From Cercis canadensis (Eukaryota > Streptophyta > Magnoliopsida > Fabales > Fabaceae), in contig QAOA01008735.1 of the NCBI GenBank assembly GCA_003255065.1, positions 497,832-561,831 on the forward strand: DNA of 64,000 bases, given 5' to 3'. How positions within the stretch are numbered: the first letter of the stretch is position 1; each line of letters begins with the position of its first letter. The position numbers and the translations under genes are program-made. The notes under the pieces are model-generated. The model had not been told where the DNA came from. It worked only from the letters and a program-made list of their open reading frames with translations, and made no database searches. Below, piece after piece: positions 50,501 to 61,725 of this stretch.

Positions 50501-51271
50501 ATTATTTCCTTCTCAAAAGAGTTATAACCGTTCAGCAGCAAAATCTTTTTTTTTTTTGTGTGACTGTTACATTACGTCATGCATATATTTGGTACATTAA
50601 ACATGAATTTTTTGATACCAAAAGAAATATAAAAATTTATTTCCGAAAAAAGGTTTTTTCCTAAAGAGTTATATCAAAATTATTATATTTATCATTATAA
50701 AACCTTAGTTTAATCTATATGTTATAATCTTAACTAAATTTACTTCATTTTTTTTTTTTTGTAAAAGGTATTGAAGAGTTTATTATTTCTCTATCCTAAA
50801 ATAAAAATAAAAATAAAAAAATGTAACGTAGTTGAGGTGAAAAGGATGGGAATTTCCTTTTGACGAAATTGGTCAACCAAGAGTCCAATTTTTGAGGTGA
50901 CAGACATACGCGGCGTAAACAGTAGACAGAGTTTCGCTCGCTTTCTCTCACTCTTTCTCTCTCGCTCCGCCTTCCACGCATGTAAACTTACCTTATATTG
51001 CATGCAGAATCATAGTCTTAGGAAGGCTCTCCTACTATCACTTCCCCTAAACTTCTACTCTCATTCAATCTCTTTCCCCTTCTCTTCACTCCTCTAATTA
51101 TACCCCAATTTTCTCTATTTTTCTTCTTTACCAAAATAATTAATAAAAATCACTTTCCGCTCCCTTTAAAAACCCTTTCTCTAAACCCTTATTCTTTCGT
51201 CTTCCAAAACCAAACCAAAACCTTCGCCGACCACCGTATCCATTCTTTTTTTCCCTTAGCCATTAAGGACG
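47591..51271. other. Intergenic region between NRAMP2 and the Pumilio gene
   Basis: The first few hundred bases are NRAMP2 3' flank. A duplication around an N is listed separately. The part from about 50920 to 51271 is C/T-rich with CTCTC tracts and is the probable Pumilio 5' leader. No other gene is supported. Confidence 0.5.
48499..49161 (+). repeat. Direct duplication of about 330 bp across a single N
   Basis: Copy 1 48499-48832, copy 2 48834-49161. Both begin TGAACATAGAAGCATATATA and end AACCCCAATTTAG; copy 1 has one extra TAAATA unit. Junction is the N at 48833. Same signature as the other N-centred duplications. Confidence 0.88.
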
Positions 51272-54200
51272 ATGAATAACCAGCGACAACCATCTTCTGC
51301 CAAAGAGGGGTCTCCAACCTTGACCCCTACGTCGCCGGAAACATGTCCCTCTGATTGTCATTGCAGCCGTGATGCTTTGTCTGAAATATTCTTGCAAAAC
51401 CCTTACCAGGAATTCAATTCTGATCAAACCCTAGTCGACGCTTTCTCTGGTCTCAGCGTCTCATATCAGCCTTTGAATTTCGCTGGACATAATACTCAAG
51501 GCTCAGCTCTTAATAGCGCCGCTAAAGATTTCATTTTTGATGGCCGTCGATTTCCTCAACGTTCTAAGGCTGGGCAAATGCAAGAAAGCAACAATGGGAT
51601 CCAAAGACCTGGTTGGGACGATGTTGCCTCAATGCGATCCCAAAATTACTGGTTGGGAACTGATATTGGGGGCTTTGAGGGCTTTTGGCCCGCTTCGTAT
51701 CCTGCTTCGGGTGTGAACGGATACACTTCCAACCATGACTGGTTTTTTCCTGATTCTACTCGTTTCTCGAGGCAAAAAGAAATTGGTAGGACTTTGCCCA
51801 CTCTCCCACTTCCAAATGGGGATGGATCATACTTTGATTTGCAACAAAATTCCCGTGGCACCTTCAATGATTTGTTGAGCAATAGATCGAATATTTCTGG
51901 GTTTAATATCGATGGTATTGGTAGGCGCCCCCATTGGTGCCACCAACATATGAATTGCCTGTCCATCAATGATTTGCGTGGAAAGATACTGTTGATAGCT
52001 AAGGATCAACACGGATGTAGGCAATTGCAGGAAACCATGAAAGGCTTAAAACCCGGTGATATTTCTACCATCTTTTTCGAGCTGATTGATCATGTGAACG
52101 AGTTGATGCTGGATTCATTCGGGAACTATGTCGTTCAGAAGCTGGTTGAGGTTTGTACCGAAGAACAGAGGACTCAAATCATTCTAATGGTGTCCAAGGC
52201 TAATTTCCAGCTTGTTAATATTTGCCTAGATATGCATGGGTATGACTGGCTCTTTAGGGCCTTTCAAAGATTTTGACTTGGTTACTTTAATTTCATATGT
52301 CTTCTTACTAATCTGTGAATTCATTTTAACGGGTAACTCCGATTTTCTTTTCTCATGTCAGAACCCGCGCTGTGCAGAAATTATTGGAGCATGTTACCAC
52401 CCAGAGGCAAAGATCTCTTATCATGTCAGCTATAAGCCCTGGTGCTGTTCCATTGACTATGGATATGAATGGTCATCATGTGATTCTGCATTGCCTAAAG
52501 TATTTCTCAGATGAAGATAATAAGGTAATATATGCTTTCTTTTGTTATACTCTGTTAGCATCTCTCTTACTGTGGTATTTTAGTGAACAACTCTATGATT
52601 AGCGTGCATAATTAGCTGGGTTGGGTAACTTGGTTATGGTTATGAACTACAAGATCATTTTGTGTCTTTACTACAAATTTTAAAGAAAATGGATGGTTGT
52701 ACTATGTATGAAGACATGGCAAATATCAGTGATCCTGAAGCTTTAGCCTTGCAAAGTGCACAGCAAAAGATCCCATAATATATACTTTTACGATATTGGG
52801 TTCTTCATCATAGCTTGCAAGTTGTTGCAGGACCTTTTTTTTTTTTTTTTTTTTNTTTTTTTTTTTTTTTTTTTGTCCTTCTTTTTTTCCATATTTCTGG
52901 CTGTTGATGCCTTCATGGCAGTGCAGAGACCACAGTCTTCATTACTGAGAAATCTGTATCCAGGCTTATAGTGCTTTTAATTTTATAGTAAAACCTAGTA
53001 TATGTTTTGACTTCTGAATAATTCCAGTCGGTGTAGGTTAGTTAGTAGGTTGTACTTGATATTAAAAAGAATAACGATGGGATGACGCATCTTACCACCT
53101 CAGAAATCTAATATTATTTTAAGAATGATTTACAGTAGAGTGAGTTGAAAAAGAGCCCTGTGCCACATGGAATTGCACGTTCTCTAATTACATGTTTCCC
53201 GGGTTGACTATTGAGCATCAACAATTTGATTGTGTTTTAAGATAGGAATTTTCAATTGACATTATGATCAAGTAGAGCATATCTCCAATTTACATCTTGA
53301 AAAGAATTACAATTTTACAATCTGCTGAATCTTTCACGAAGTTTCTCTACATAAATGCACAGTTTTAAGTAACCAGTATTGGAAGGTATGACATCTTTCT
53401 CAAATTTTCCGTCTCTTCCAATTCTTTGTTTTTCTAATCAACAAAATTTAGTTTAAGGTACAAGCAGTGTGATCTTCGTGAATTGTGGTTACTCATGTGT
53501 CAGTGTAAATTCAAAGGAAATAAATTGTTCATCTATTTTTCTTTTGTTTGAATGCACTTTTCTTGAAGCGGAGGAGCTGATAAAGTGATAAATATTCCAA
53601 ATTCTGTTTGAGAAAATTTAAGGGAAAGGTGGGGAAAAAAGGTTCACCGGTCATAATTCGATATGATGTGGTCTGTCACAATACTCCACTGTGGTATTCT
53701 GGCTTCATATAATTGCTAATTATAGAATGCCATTGCAGTATCTTCTGAAAGAGGTGGCAAAGAACTGTTTTGGGATTGCAACAGATAAAAGTGGTTGTTG
53801 TGTGCTGCAGCAATGCGTTAACCATGCTCAGGGAGAAACCAAAGAGCACCTGATGGCTGAGATAATAGCAAATGCTTCACTCCTAGCTGAAGACTGCTAT
53901 GGGTTTGTTTTTAAAGAACATCAAATTACTTTCTTTTAAACCAATAATTAACTGTATTTATTTCTATTCCATATTGTCTTTCCTTTTCTTCCAGCAACTA
54001 TGTGGTGCAACATTTAGTGTCTCTGAAGATACCAAGAGTTACAGAAAGCCTTATGAGACAGCTTGAAGGGAGATTTGTGTCTCTTTCCTGCAATAAGTAT
54101 GGGAGTAATGTTGTGGAAAAGTTCTTTCAAGACTCAGAAGCACAGCATTCTATGCGTATTATTTTGGAGCTACTCCAGAATCCAAATGTTTCAATGCTTT

Positions 54201-54644
54201 TTGTGGATCCTTATGGGAATTATGTCATCAAATCGGCACTTACGGTGTCCAAGGTTAGAGCATTATTTTTGTCATTATTTTTGTGTATTACTCTGTGGTT
54301 TTATGTTTAAGTTATCATAATAGTGTAGGCAATTGGCAAGTTGCTTGGCTCTGAAGTCAAGTTAGTTTTGCCTCCTTGATTTTAGTTTTAGATGCCTAAA
54401 TTAAAACTGCGGGAGAGGATTTCTATTAGGAGGCTTAAAGTTGCACCATATGAAGCCTTGTTTTCTAGCAGGCTGTGGTAACCTGGATTTTGTTTTGTTT
54501 ATTCTTGTGTTTTTTCAAAAGCAGGGTTCAATTCGTAATACCCTCCTGAGGCTGATACAACATAACTCTCAAATGATGCGCAGCAACCTGTACGGGAAAA
54601 AGCTACTTGCCAGGTTTGACAGGGGGAAATTAAGGCCTATATAG
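51272..54644 (+). CDS. Pumilio/PUF RNA-binding protein (APUM7-12 group)
   Basis: A cytoplasmic regulator that binds 3' UTR motifs of mRNAs to control translation and decay. Five exons: 51272-52239, 52362-52524, 53739-53902, 53995-54253, 54525-54644; 557 residues. The first about 230 residues are low-complexity and unconserved. Eight PUM repeats follow. Recognition-helix segments in order are CRQLQ, NYVVQ, TRAVQ, HHVIL, CCVLQ, NYVVQ, SNVVE and NYVIK. Repeats 2, 6 and 7 keep the canonical U, U and G codes; repeats 4, 5 and 8 depart from the standard NHxxQ, CRxxQ and NYxxQ. Overall length and the single C-terminal domain fit the short plant PUM group, not the long APUM1-6 type. Intron 2 is about 1.2 kb and contains a poly-T run broken by an N (52855). 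Confidence 0.9.
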
Positions 54645-54896
54645 ACTTGTATTAAGGAAAAACGTTTTTTCATACATCTAGGGAGTTGGTATTTCATCCT
54701 TTTGTCCCATTAATTTCATAATTGTCCTAATGTCTTAGGTTGTGTTTGTTTGTTATAGTGTTATCTTTGTTTCTTTTTTTTGTCACTGTCGTGGGAAGGA
54801 AGGATGTGTCACCGGTAGAGAATGGATTACAGGGGATAATGTGCAGCTGTATAGGACCTAACTTCATACCTGTTTCTCACTCTGTATTTTCTGTCC

Positions 54897-54902
54897 AATA
54901 AA
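54897..54902 (+). terminator. Polyadenylation signal of the Pumilio gene
   Basis: AATAAA, about 253 bp after the stop codon at 54644, followed by T-rich sequence. Confidence 0.5.
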
Positions 54903-56567
54903 GGAATCATGAGGTGTAATTAAGTTGGTTCCATTTTTTCGTTCCTTTTATGGCTTCTTATTGATATTTTGTTCGCCTTCAATTATCTCGTTTATTGTTT
55001 GATGTGTCTATAATACGCTTTCCTTTTTTAAAAAAAAAAATATTTTTCTGGAATTAAGATAAGCACTATTTTTTTATTTTTTGTGTTGGGGGGTGGGGGG
55101 TGGAGGGGAAGAGAATCTTTCAATGTATTTTCCTTAGACAAATTAAACGACGGGGCATTACGTTTTGGAATGTGCAGAAAACCCAAAATTGCAGTCCTCT
55201 CGCGAATAAAGATACTAACGAATGCGATCAAAGGCTAGGAATTATCGTGGTAGGCGAGAGCTGACCGGGTCATGCCTCGCACACCTGGAAGTTCAACTTT
55301 TTTGTTTGGCATTTTTTTTTTTTCTACTAGGACAGCTGGAAAAGTTATCCTGAAATTGCCTAGGCATGCCGAAATTCGGGATTAATCTCACAAAAAATAT
55401 GAAGAAATATAGTGAGAAACCTCAAAAACATATAGGATAAGATTTAGTTTCACACCNAGACAAATTAAACGACGGGGCATTACGTTTTGGAATGTGCAGA
55501 AAACCCAAAATTGCAGTCCGCTCGCGAATAAAGATACTAACGAATGCGATCAAAGGCTAGGAATTATCGTGGTAGGCGAGAGCTGACCGGGTCATGCCTG
55601 GCACACCTGGAAGTTCAACTTTTTTGTTTGGCATTTTTTTTTTTTTCTACTAGGACAGCTGGAAAAGTTATCCTGAAATTGCCTAGGCATGCCGAAATTC
55701 GGGATTAATCTCACAAAAAATATGAAGAAATATAGTGAGAAACCTCAAAAACATATAGGATAAGATTTAGTTTCACACAAAAAATATGAGAAACCAAAAA
55801 AATGCGATATATAGGATAAGAATTATTTTTTTTCTTTTGGTGACAAAATGGGCCAAAGTTGATCACAAGATTTTCACGAGTTGGAAGTCGTAAAATGAGA
55901 TGTATTTTGCTTGATTTGTAAAGCACACGAGTCAAAAAAGTAAAAGTGATGGTGTAACTTTCACTCCTCACATAGAGATTCTACGATTTGCTATGATGAA
56001 CTGGGCTCGATATCGATAGCTTATTATAGTAAATTATGCCAAAAAGTTGTTGGATGATATTTGTTACAGGCTTGAGTGAAGCCTGATATTTGTTTTTTTA
56101 TTTTTATTTTTGCTGTAAACTGAAGCCTGGTATGTTAGATGGAAACCAATTCAGGTACTGTGCATGAAAAATGAATATTTGGGGAGAGATTACAATTCAC
56201 AAGTTTGCTACTTTACTGTAATTTTCCTCGTTTTCCTTCAGATCAGAGTTCTTGATAACCCACAGCTAGGAAAAAAAATATTTATTTATTCCAAAAGAGA
56301 AGATATAGTATTATACATAAGATTCAATAAATAAAAATCTCAAATTATTAACCATAGCCATAAGCTAGCCTAAGATGGTCGACATACACAGAGAGAAGAA
56401 CCAAAGAAAGGAGCCCGAATTATTTTCGTCATACCCAACCAAACTGCGATGAGTAATTTGTATATGATATTATAGATATAAAGACTAAAATACATTAACC
56501 TAAATTGGGTGGAGATATGGGCGTGATAAGTGATGAGCAAGTTTGAAGTGGATGCATGAATGATAAA
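54903..56567. other. Tail-to-tail spacer between Pumilio and snakin genes
   Basis: Contains an N-centred duplication (listed separately), a short G-rich run near 55086-55108, and the 3' flank of the snakin gene. No gene is supported. Confidence 0.5.
55136..55778 (+). repeat. Direct duplication of about 321 bp across a single N
   Basis: Copy 1 55136-55456, copy 2 55458-55778. Both begin AGACAAATTAAACGACGGGG and end GATTTAGTTTCACAC. Two or three substitutions and a one-base length change in a poly-T run were noted. The N at 55457 is the junction. Confidence 0.88.
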
Positions 56568-56959
56568 TCAAGGGCATTTGGCCTTCCCCTTGCTGTTCTT
56601 GAGATCCCTGTAGCAAGGGCACTGGTGCTTGTTCCCGTAAGTTCCAGATGGCACACACTTGCACTTGTCGCAGCAGATCCCGCAAAACTTCAAGCACCTG
56701 TCTTGCATTCCAGCGTTGGAGCACCTTGCCTTGCACTTGGAGTTACAGAAAGCTAATTCCACAAAGTACATTTATAACAAATTAGCCTATCTAGTATCTA
56801 CTATTATATTATAAACAAAACAGTTTCTGAAAAACCAAATTAAAGGTCAAAAGAGGATGGAAAGGAGTTAGGCTTACGAGAAGCAGCCATTGTGACCTCA
56901 AACACAGAGGAGCTGAGGACAAGGCAGACAAGTAGAACAGCTGCGAAGACGAGCTTCAT
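56568..56959 (-). CDS. Snakin-1/GASA family cysteine-rich secreted peptide
   Basis: An 88-residue precursor in two exons, 56959-56878 and 56752-56568. Exon 1 is the signal peptide ([20 protein letters not shown]). Exon 2 encodes the mature GASA domain with all 12 cysteines in the family spacing, including [20 protein letters not shown] and CPCYRD, ending KAKCP. GASA/snakin peptides are apoplastic, gibberellin-regulated and antimicrobial or growth-modulating. Length and the absence of a long spacer fit snakin-1. A TATA box lies about 116 bp upstream. The frame is complete. Confidence 0.93.
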
Positions 56960-57074
56960 CTTTACTTTGACAATTTTTAATTGTGTGGTACTGGAGCAGA
57001 GTAAGTACTCAGAGTGTAGGAATTATGAAACTTTTATTGTGGTGTGTGACAGAGGAAAGGGGGAAGAGAGGGGT

Positions 57075-57082
57075 TATTTATA
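57075..57082 (-). promoter_or_regulatory. TATA box of the snakin gene
   Basis: TATAAATA on the minus strand, 116-123 bp upstream of the start at 56959, giving a leader of roughly 85-95 nt. Confidence 0.65.
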
Positions 57083-58725
57083 GTTGGAAATGAAGGGTAG
57101 GTGAAAAGTTAGGAAGGTGTTACTACGTGAATTAATTACATAGTTACTTAAGGAATTTACAAACGAGAGACAGCTGGACACTGGTTTTGGTTTTGGTGTA
57201 TTGTGCGAAAGCCGCGTTCTTGCTTTCGGCCTTAGCCATTTCAGTATTCAATCTGTGAGTTGGAGATATTTGCCTGGCAGTAACTGTTTGATTTACGTGG
57301 CTTCTACTCTGCTTTGGCCTTTTCTCACTTACTGCTGTGTCTTACCAGCTTTGCGCCAACTGTGTCTTACCAGCTTTTCTTTCTTTTCAAACTAATGTTA
57401 GCAATAATACAGAGAAGAAAAACTGCGATTACTATAATATTATCAACTTAACCGCATTCAAGAAATAGATATGATTAGATAAATTCAGGGCAGGGTAAGC
57501 AATGGGAATTTTCTCAGATTATCCAAAAGTACAAACATTGGCATCCAGAAAAACTCTCCAACTACTAATTACCGAAATGGAAATCGATTACACGGATAAC
57601 TTTGAGTGGACCCAGCAAGCCATCAAATGATCGGCCACGATCAAAAGATAGGCATAAGCTTTTTTGGTTGATCTACAGTCAACAATTTCATAGAATAGTG
57701 ATGTTAGTTTGGACTTTAGACCACAGAAAGCAATGGGTTTACATAAATGACGAGTTTAGTTCCAAAATTGGGATGTGGGAGCTTGACACCTGCCCTAGCA
57801 CTTTGCTTTCTTTGTTTGCGGAGTGCTGACAAAGCAACTTGTATTTGTGGGGTGGTAGGGCATGGGATATGGCAATAGAAGACTCTGGATCCACGTAGAA
57901 AGGGAGAAAAAAACCCAACGCAGTTGCCACGAAAGGAGACGATGGTACCTTGTTTTTGCCCATCAACTCTGCACTCTCACGTGACTTGTCGGCAATATTA
58001 ATATATATTGATTGATTGCAGAATGTCAATGGTTAATGAAAGAGGACGAGTTATGTGAGTTATGCACTCGTCTCATGAATTTTGCATCTTCCACAGCAAT
58101 CAAGTCAAATTAGTTTCTGCTTCTCTAGTTTACGCAGGGACTGTCATTCTCCCTTGTGTATTGTTCTCGAGAAACAGAGCACTAACAGAACAATGTATGT
58201 AGAACATGTATAATATAATATAACCCTTTTAATTATTGGACGATTATTAGTTCGAATCGAAAATAATTATTAGTCCAACAATTAATTTTTTTTTTTAATG
58301 TTTTCTTTTGTGTCATTTTTCCCGTTAAAAAATTGTTTGAGCACTTGAGGGAAGTCTCTGTTCCAGAATGTAGGTAATTCTATTAGGGCTATTCAGTGCA
58401 GATGCATCAGCTGAGAGCATAACCTGTTTTCTTCCTATTTTATTTTTATCTATTACTATTATTTTTCGCTCTTCAGATGTCGTACTTCGGAGTAACTTGA
58501 GTTGACATAGACTGGTAGATACTAAGAATGTGTCGGTCTTTCTTTCTTTCTTCTCGACGCTCTTTAATTAGGGGAGACAGCGTTGCGTATTGATACAAGA
58601 TTAATAAAGAGTGTGCACTATGCTACATCTCTTTAGAGGGGTGTAGTGCTACACTTGCTCTTCCGTGCTTGAGTGAGACTAATTCATTAATTTTGGTATT
58701 ATTATAAAAATTTAAAAAAATTAAA

Positions 58726-58907
58726 TTATTTAATATATATCAAAATACANAATACATAATTTTTTATAAAATATAAAAATGATGTAATATAAAAAAAAAA
58801 TGTGTCAATAATTATATTTTTTTAAGTTTACTTTTTGACACTTTTTTTATATTGTGATATTTTTTACATTTTATAAGAAACTCTATGTTCTGACACATAT
58901 TAATAAC
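58726..58907. mobile_element. Foldback MITE of about 180 bp, with an N in its left arm
   Basis: The left arm (TTTAATATATATCA, then TTTTTTATAAAATATAAAA and AATATAAAAA...TGTGTCAA) pairs with the right arm read in reverse (TTAATATGTGTCAG, then TTATAAAATGTAAAA and AATATAAAAA...GTGTCAA). The arms are about 75 bp each. Ends and target-site duplication are unclear. Pairing works best if one copy of AATACA around the N at 58750 is removed. Confidence 0.6.
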
Positions 58908-59346
58908 TCAATTTTTCCAGACCCCCCTTCTCTTCACCCAAGGTGGAATGCCCAACTTGGAGACTAATACAAGCACCGACAACATAACACTAATTTAGAT
59001 CATTTTTATAAAGTTGATATCCCAACTTGGAAACTTATATTCACATAAAACCCAAGGTGGAATGCCCAGATTACTGAGACAGGGAGATTAATGGCCCAAC
59101 GGCCAGAAGACCGAGCACAAGGAATCCAATGGGAAACCATTACATCACAGCCAAAAAAAATAAAATAAAATAAAATAAAATCCATTACTTATTGTACATA
59201 ATAAAACACTACTGTCATATTTAGAATAAGAGGGAGAGGCAAGCAATTTCAGCAGACCTTAGTAAAGATGATTTTACTGTGATAAATAACTTTGAAGAGG
59301 TGGGGTATGCATTTGCATTTACGAATGTATTTGACATTCGACCATT

Positions 59347-59720
59347 TGTTATGAGTCCCACATCAATTCTACAAAAAAGTGTGGAATTGTACATAAGTCT
59401 AAAAAGCTTTCTTTTTGGGCTTAAGACTTAACATTGGTGCTTTCATTGAAAGTCAGAAACGCAGCAGGAGGGGGCGACCTTGGAAATGAGAGACCAGGAA
59501 AAAGGTTACCTGACAGAAAGAGTGTCAGACACCCTGAGTGGGCAGCCAATAGTGGGCCGTCCTTGGGCATCCCTCAAGGGGTGGATAATGATATGATATG
59601 AGAAGTCTCACATTGGTTCCGCAAGCAATTGTGGGATGGTATTTAAGTAGTGAAGGTATCCTCCCCTAATGGACTAGTCTTTTGGAATAAGTTCTACCTT
59701 CGTAACTTGAATTCCTAACA
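59347..59720 (+). mobile_element. TRIM-like LTR fossil, about 374 bp
   Basis: Two related end segments (about 59347-59433 and 59594-59720) both start TG.TATGAG with a following TCxCACAT and end TAACA; the first copy is shorter. Between them is a 160-bp non-coding interior beginning TTGGTGCTTTCATTGAAAG. Flanking 5-mers CCATT and CTATT differ at one base. The size fits a terminal-repeat retrotransposon in miniature. It encodes nothing, and the diverged ends suggest an old insertion. The family call is tentative. Confidence 0.5.
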
Positions 59721-60014
59721 CTATTACTATCGATTATCAATAATTGTTCCATGGCAATCTAGAGGTGTATGACTTGTTTCCTTTGTTGGTTTTCGAATAA
59801 ATTTTTGTATGCACTGCTTACGCATATAAGCCATGTGGATTTGGTAGTTTGGGTTCCATGCTTCACGGTACATACAGCAAGGATAATTATATTTTCTTAG
59901 TTGAATCTCTTTATGAAAAAATAGAAGAAGGGAAAGAGGCATGCTTGTTTTGGAGGGGGAGCTGATCCATTCCCAAAGACAACAAACTACATTAGAGAGT
60001 ATTAGTAATTTATA

Positions 60015-61716
60015 GATGTAATTGCAATTTTGGTCTTCTATTTTGATAAAATGAACGATTTGGTTCCCTATTTTAAAAATAAATTATTTAGTCCCTTTAT
60101 TTTCATAAAATGAGCAAATTTAATCCCTCTGTTATTGTACCATTAAAAACTTAATGGAAAATGTTAGTGTGACATTAAAAAAACTAATTTTTTTTATTTC
60201 AAATCAATAATTTAAATGCATGTGACATACACATAACTCTTTAAATACCAAAATTAACTCTTACAACAATATTAAGTAGTAATTTTATATATATATAATT
60301 TAACTTAAAATGCATATGCTTTGCACATGCCCCATTCTCACCTTATTTTCAAAATCTCTAATTGCAATCCTAATCACACTTACAGAACGCAATAGTACTT
60401 GCAAGGAGAGAAAAAAAATCACATAATACAAGGAGCACTTACAACGTCTGTGGGAAGTGCAAAATTTGCTTATCATGGACTGGTTACAGAGATATATCCA
60501 ACCAAATCATGTTTGCAGATAAGAACTTCTCTTTTTACTGTTAAAATAGCCATTTTGAATCCAAATATGATGAATTCGATAAAAGAAAATTCTTGGCACT
60601 ACAGTAATTTGCTTGCTGCTTAGTTTTGCGAAAACTTCTTCACTTTCTATTGAGGCAAAAAATAAACAGAACAAAAGCCAACTGCTCACAGCCTATGCCA
60701 TCACAAGGACAAAAGAACTCAACAGAACAAGGACCTATAAGTGCATCACAACCAGAATTTAGTAGGAAAAAGCATCAAGCTACTAAAAGGAAATTTGGCA
60801 CAGCATGTTCTGGTGCAGTTCCAATAGAAGGAAGAAAGGGAACATCAAGAATAATTGATAAGCTGTTTCAAACATTTATAGTTTGGGACTGATACAATTT
60901 TTTTGTGATGGATCCATTATTTTGGAATAGTTTCAAATATGGCATTTTATGTTATTTTGGTACAATATTTTTGTCTTTTGTGATGGATCTAGTAATTTGG
61001 AAAATAGTTTTGGTTATATGTGTTCACCTTGTAGAATCTAAAATGGCTTTATTTGAAGAACTTGACTAAGCTGAAGGAAGCTTGTGCCTTTTTCTCACTT
61101 AAAACACAGATCGGGAAAGTCAAAGACTCATACATAGTGCTAACAAAGCTTCTAAAAAAATCGCTCTGTTAGATTGATTTCTTTCTTTTTCTTTTGAAAT
61201 TCTTATATTTTGTTAGATTGATTCCTAAGTCATGAATCATCTTTAGAACAAAAACTAAACACAGATATATGCAATCCATTGAATACAAGATCAGATTATA
61301 TGTGATCTAATCGACATTTTAGTTAAAAACTTACGAATAATTTACAACAAAATTGGATGAATAATGCCGTGATGTCCAAAAAATATGGTGATTGGGTAGG
61401 AAGGGGGCATGTGCAGAGCACACGCCTTTTAAGTTGAAGATTTTTTTTTATCTATATAAATTATTACTTAATCTTATTATAAGGGTTAATTTTTGTATTT
61501 AAAGAGTCATATACATGTCATATGAATTTAAATTGCTGATTTGAAATAAAAAAATATAATTTTTTAATGTCACATCAACATTATAGGTTAAATTTTTAAC
61601 AATATACTAACAAATTGACCAAAATTACTCATTTTATGAAAATAGAATGACTAAATAATTCATTTTCAAAATAAAAAGATCAAATCAAAATAAAACATCA
61701 AAATTACAATTAAACC
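60015..61716. mobile_element. 1.7-kb MULE derivative with long terminal inverted repeats and 9-bp TSD
   Basis: The left end starts GATGTAATTGCAATTTTGG, and the reverse complement of the right end starts GGTTTAATTGTAATTTTGA. Pairing continues for about 320 bp, including ATTTCATAAAATGAG-like, GTGACATTAAAAA and TTATTTCAAATCA blocks. TAATTTATA flanks both sides (60006-60014 and 61717-61725), a 9-bp target-site duplication of Mutator type. The interior has an open frame of 88 codons (60626-60892) that is Gln/Ser/Lys-rich and may be the tail of a lost transposase. No catalytic domain is left, so it is a non-autonomous deletion derivative. Confidence 0.8.
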
Positions 61717-61725
61717 TAATTTATA

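Larger units (their letters stand above)
57083..60005. other. Intergenic region with small mobile remnants
   Basis: No gene is supported. A foldback MITE (58726-58907), a TRIM-like fossil (59347-59720) and an AAAAT microsatellite (about 59155-59181) lie here. Confidence 0.5.

Noticed and set aside
58236-58262. Possible tRNA T-arm (AGTTCGAATCG)
   Set aside because: Flanks do not fold into a cloverleaf and the region is AT-rich.
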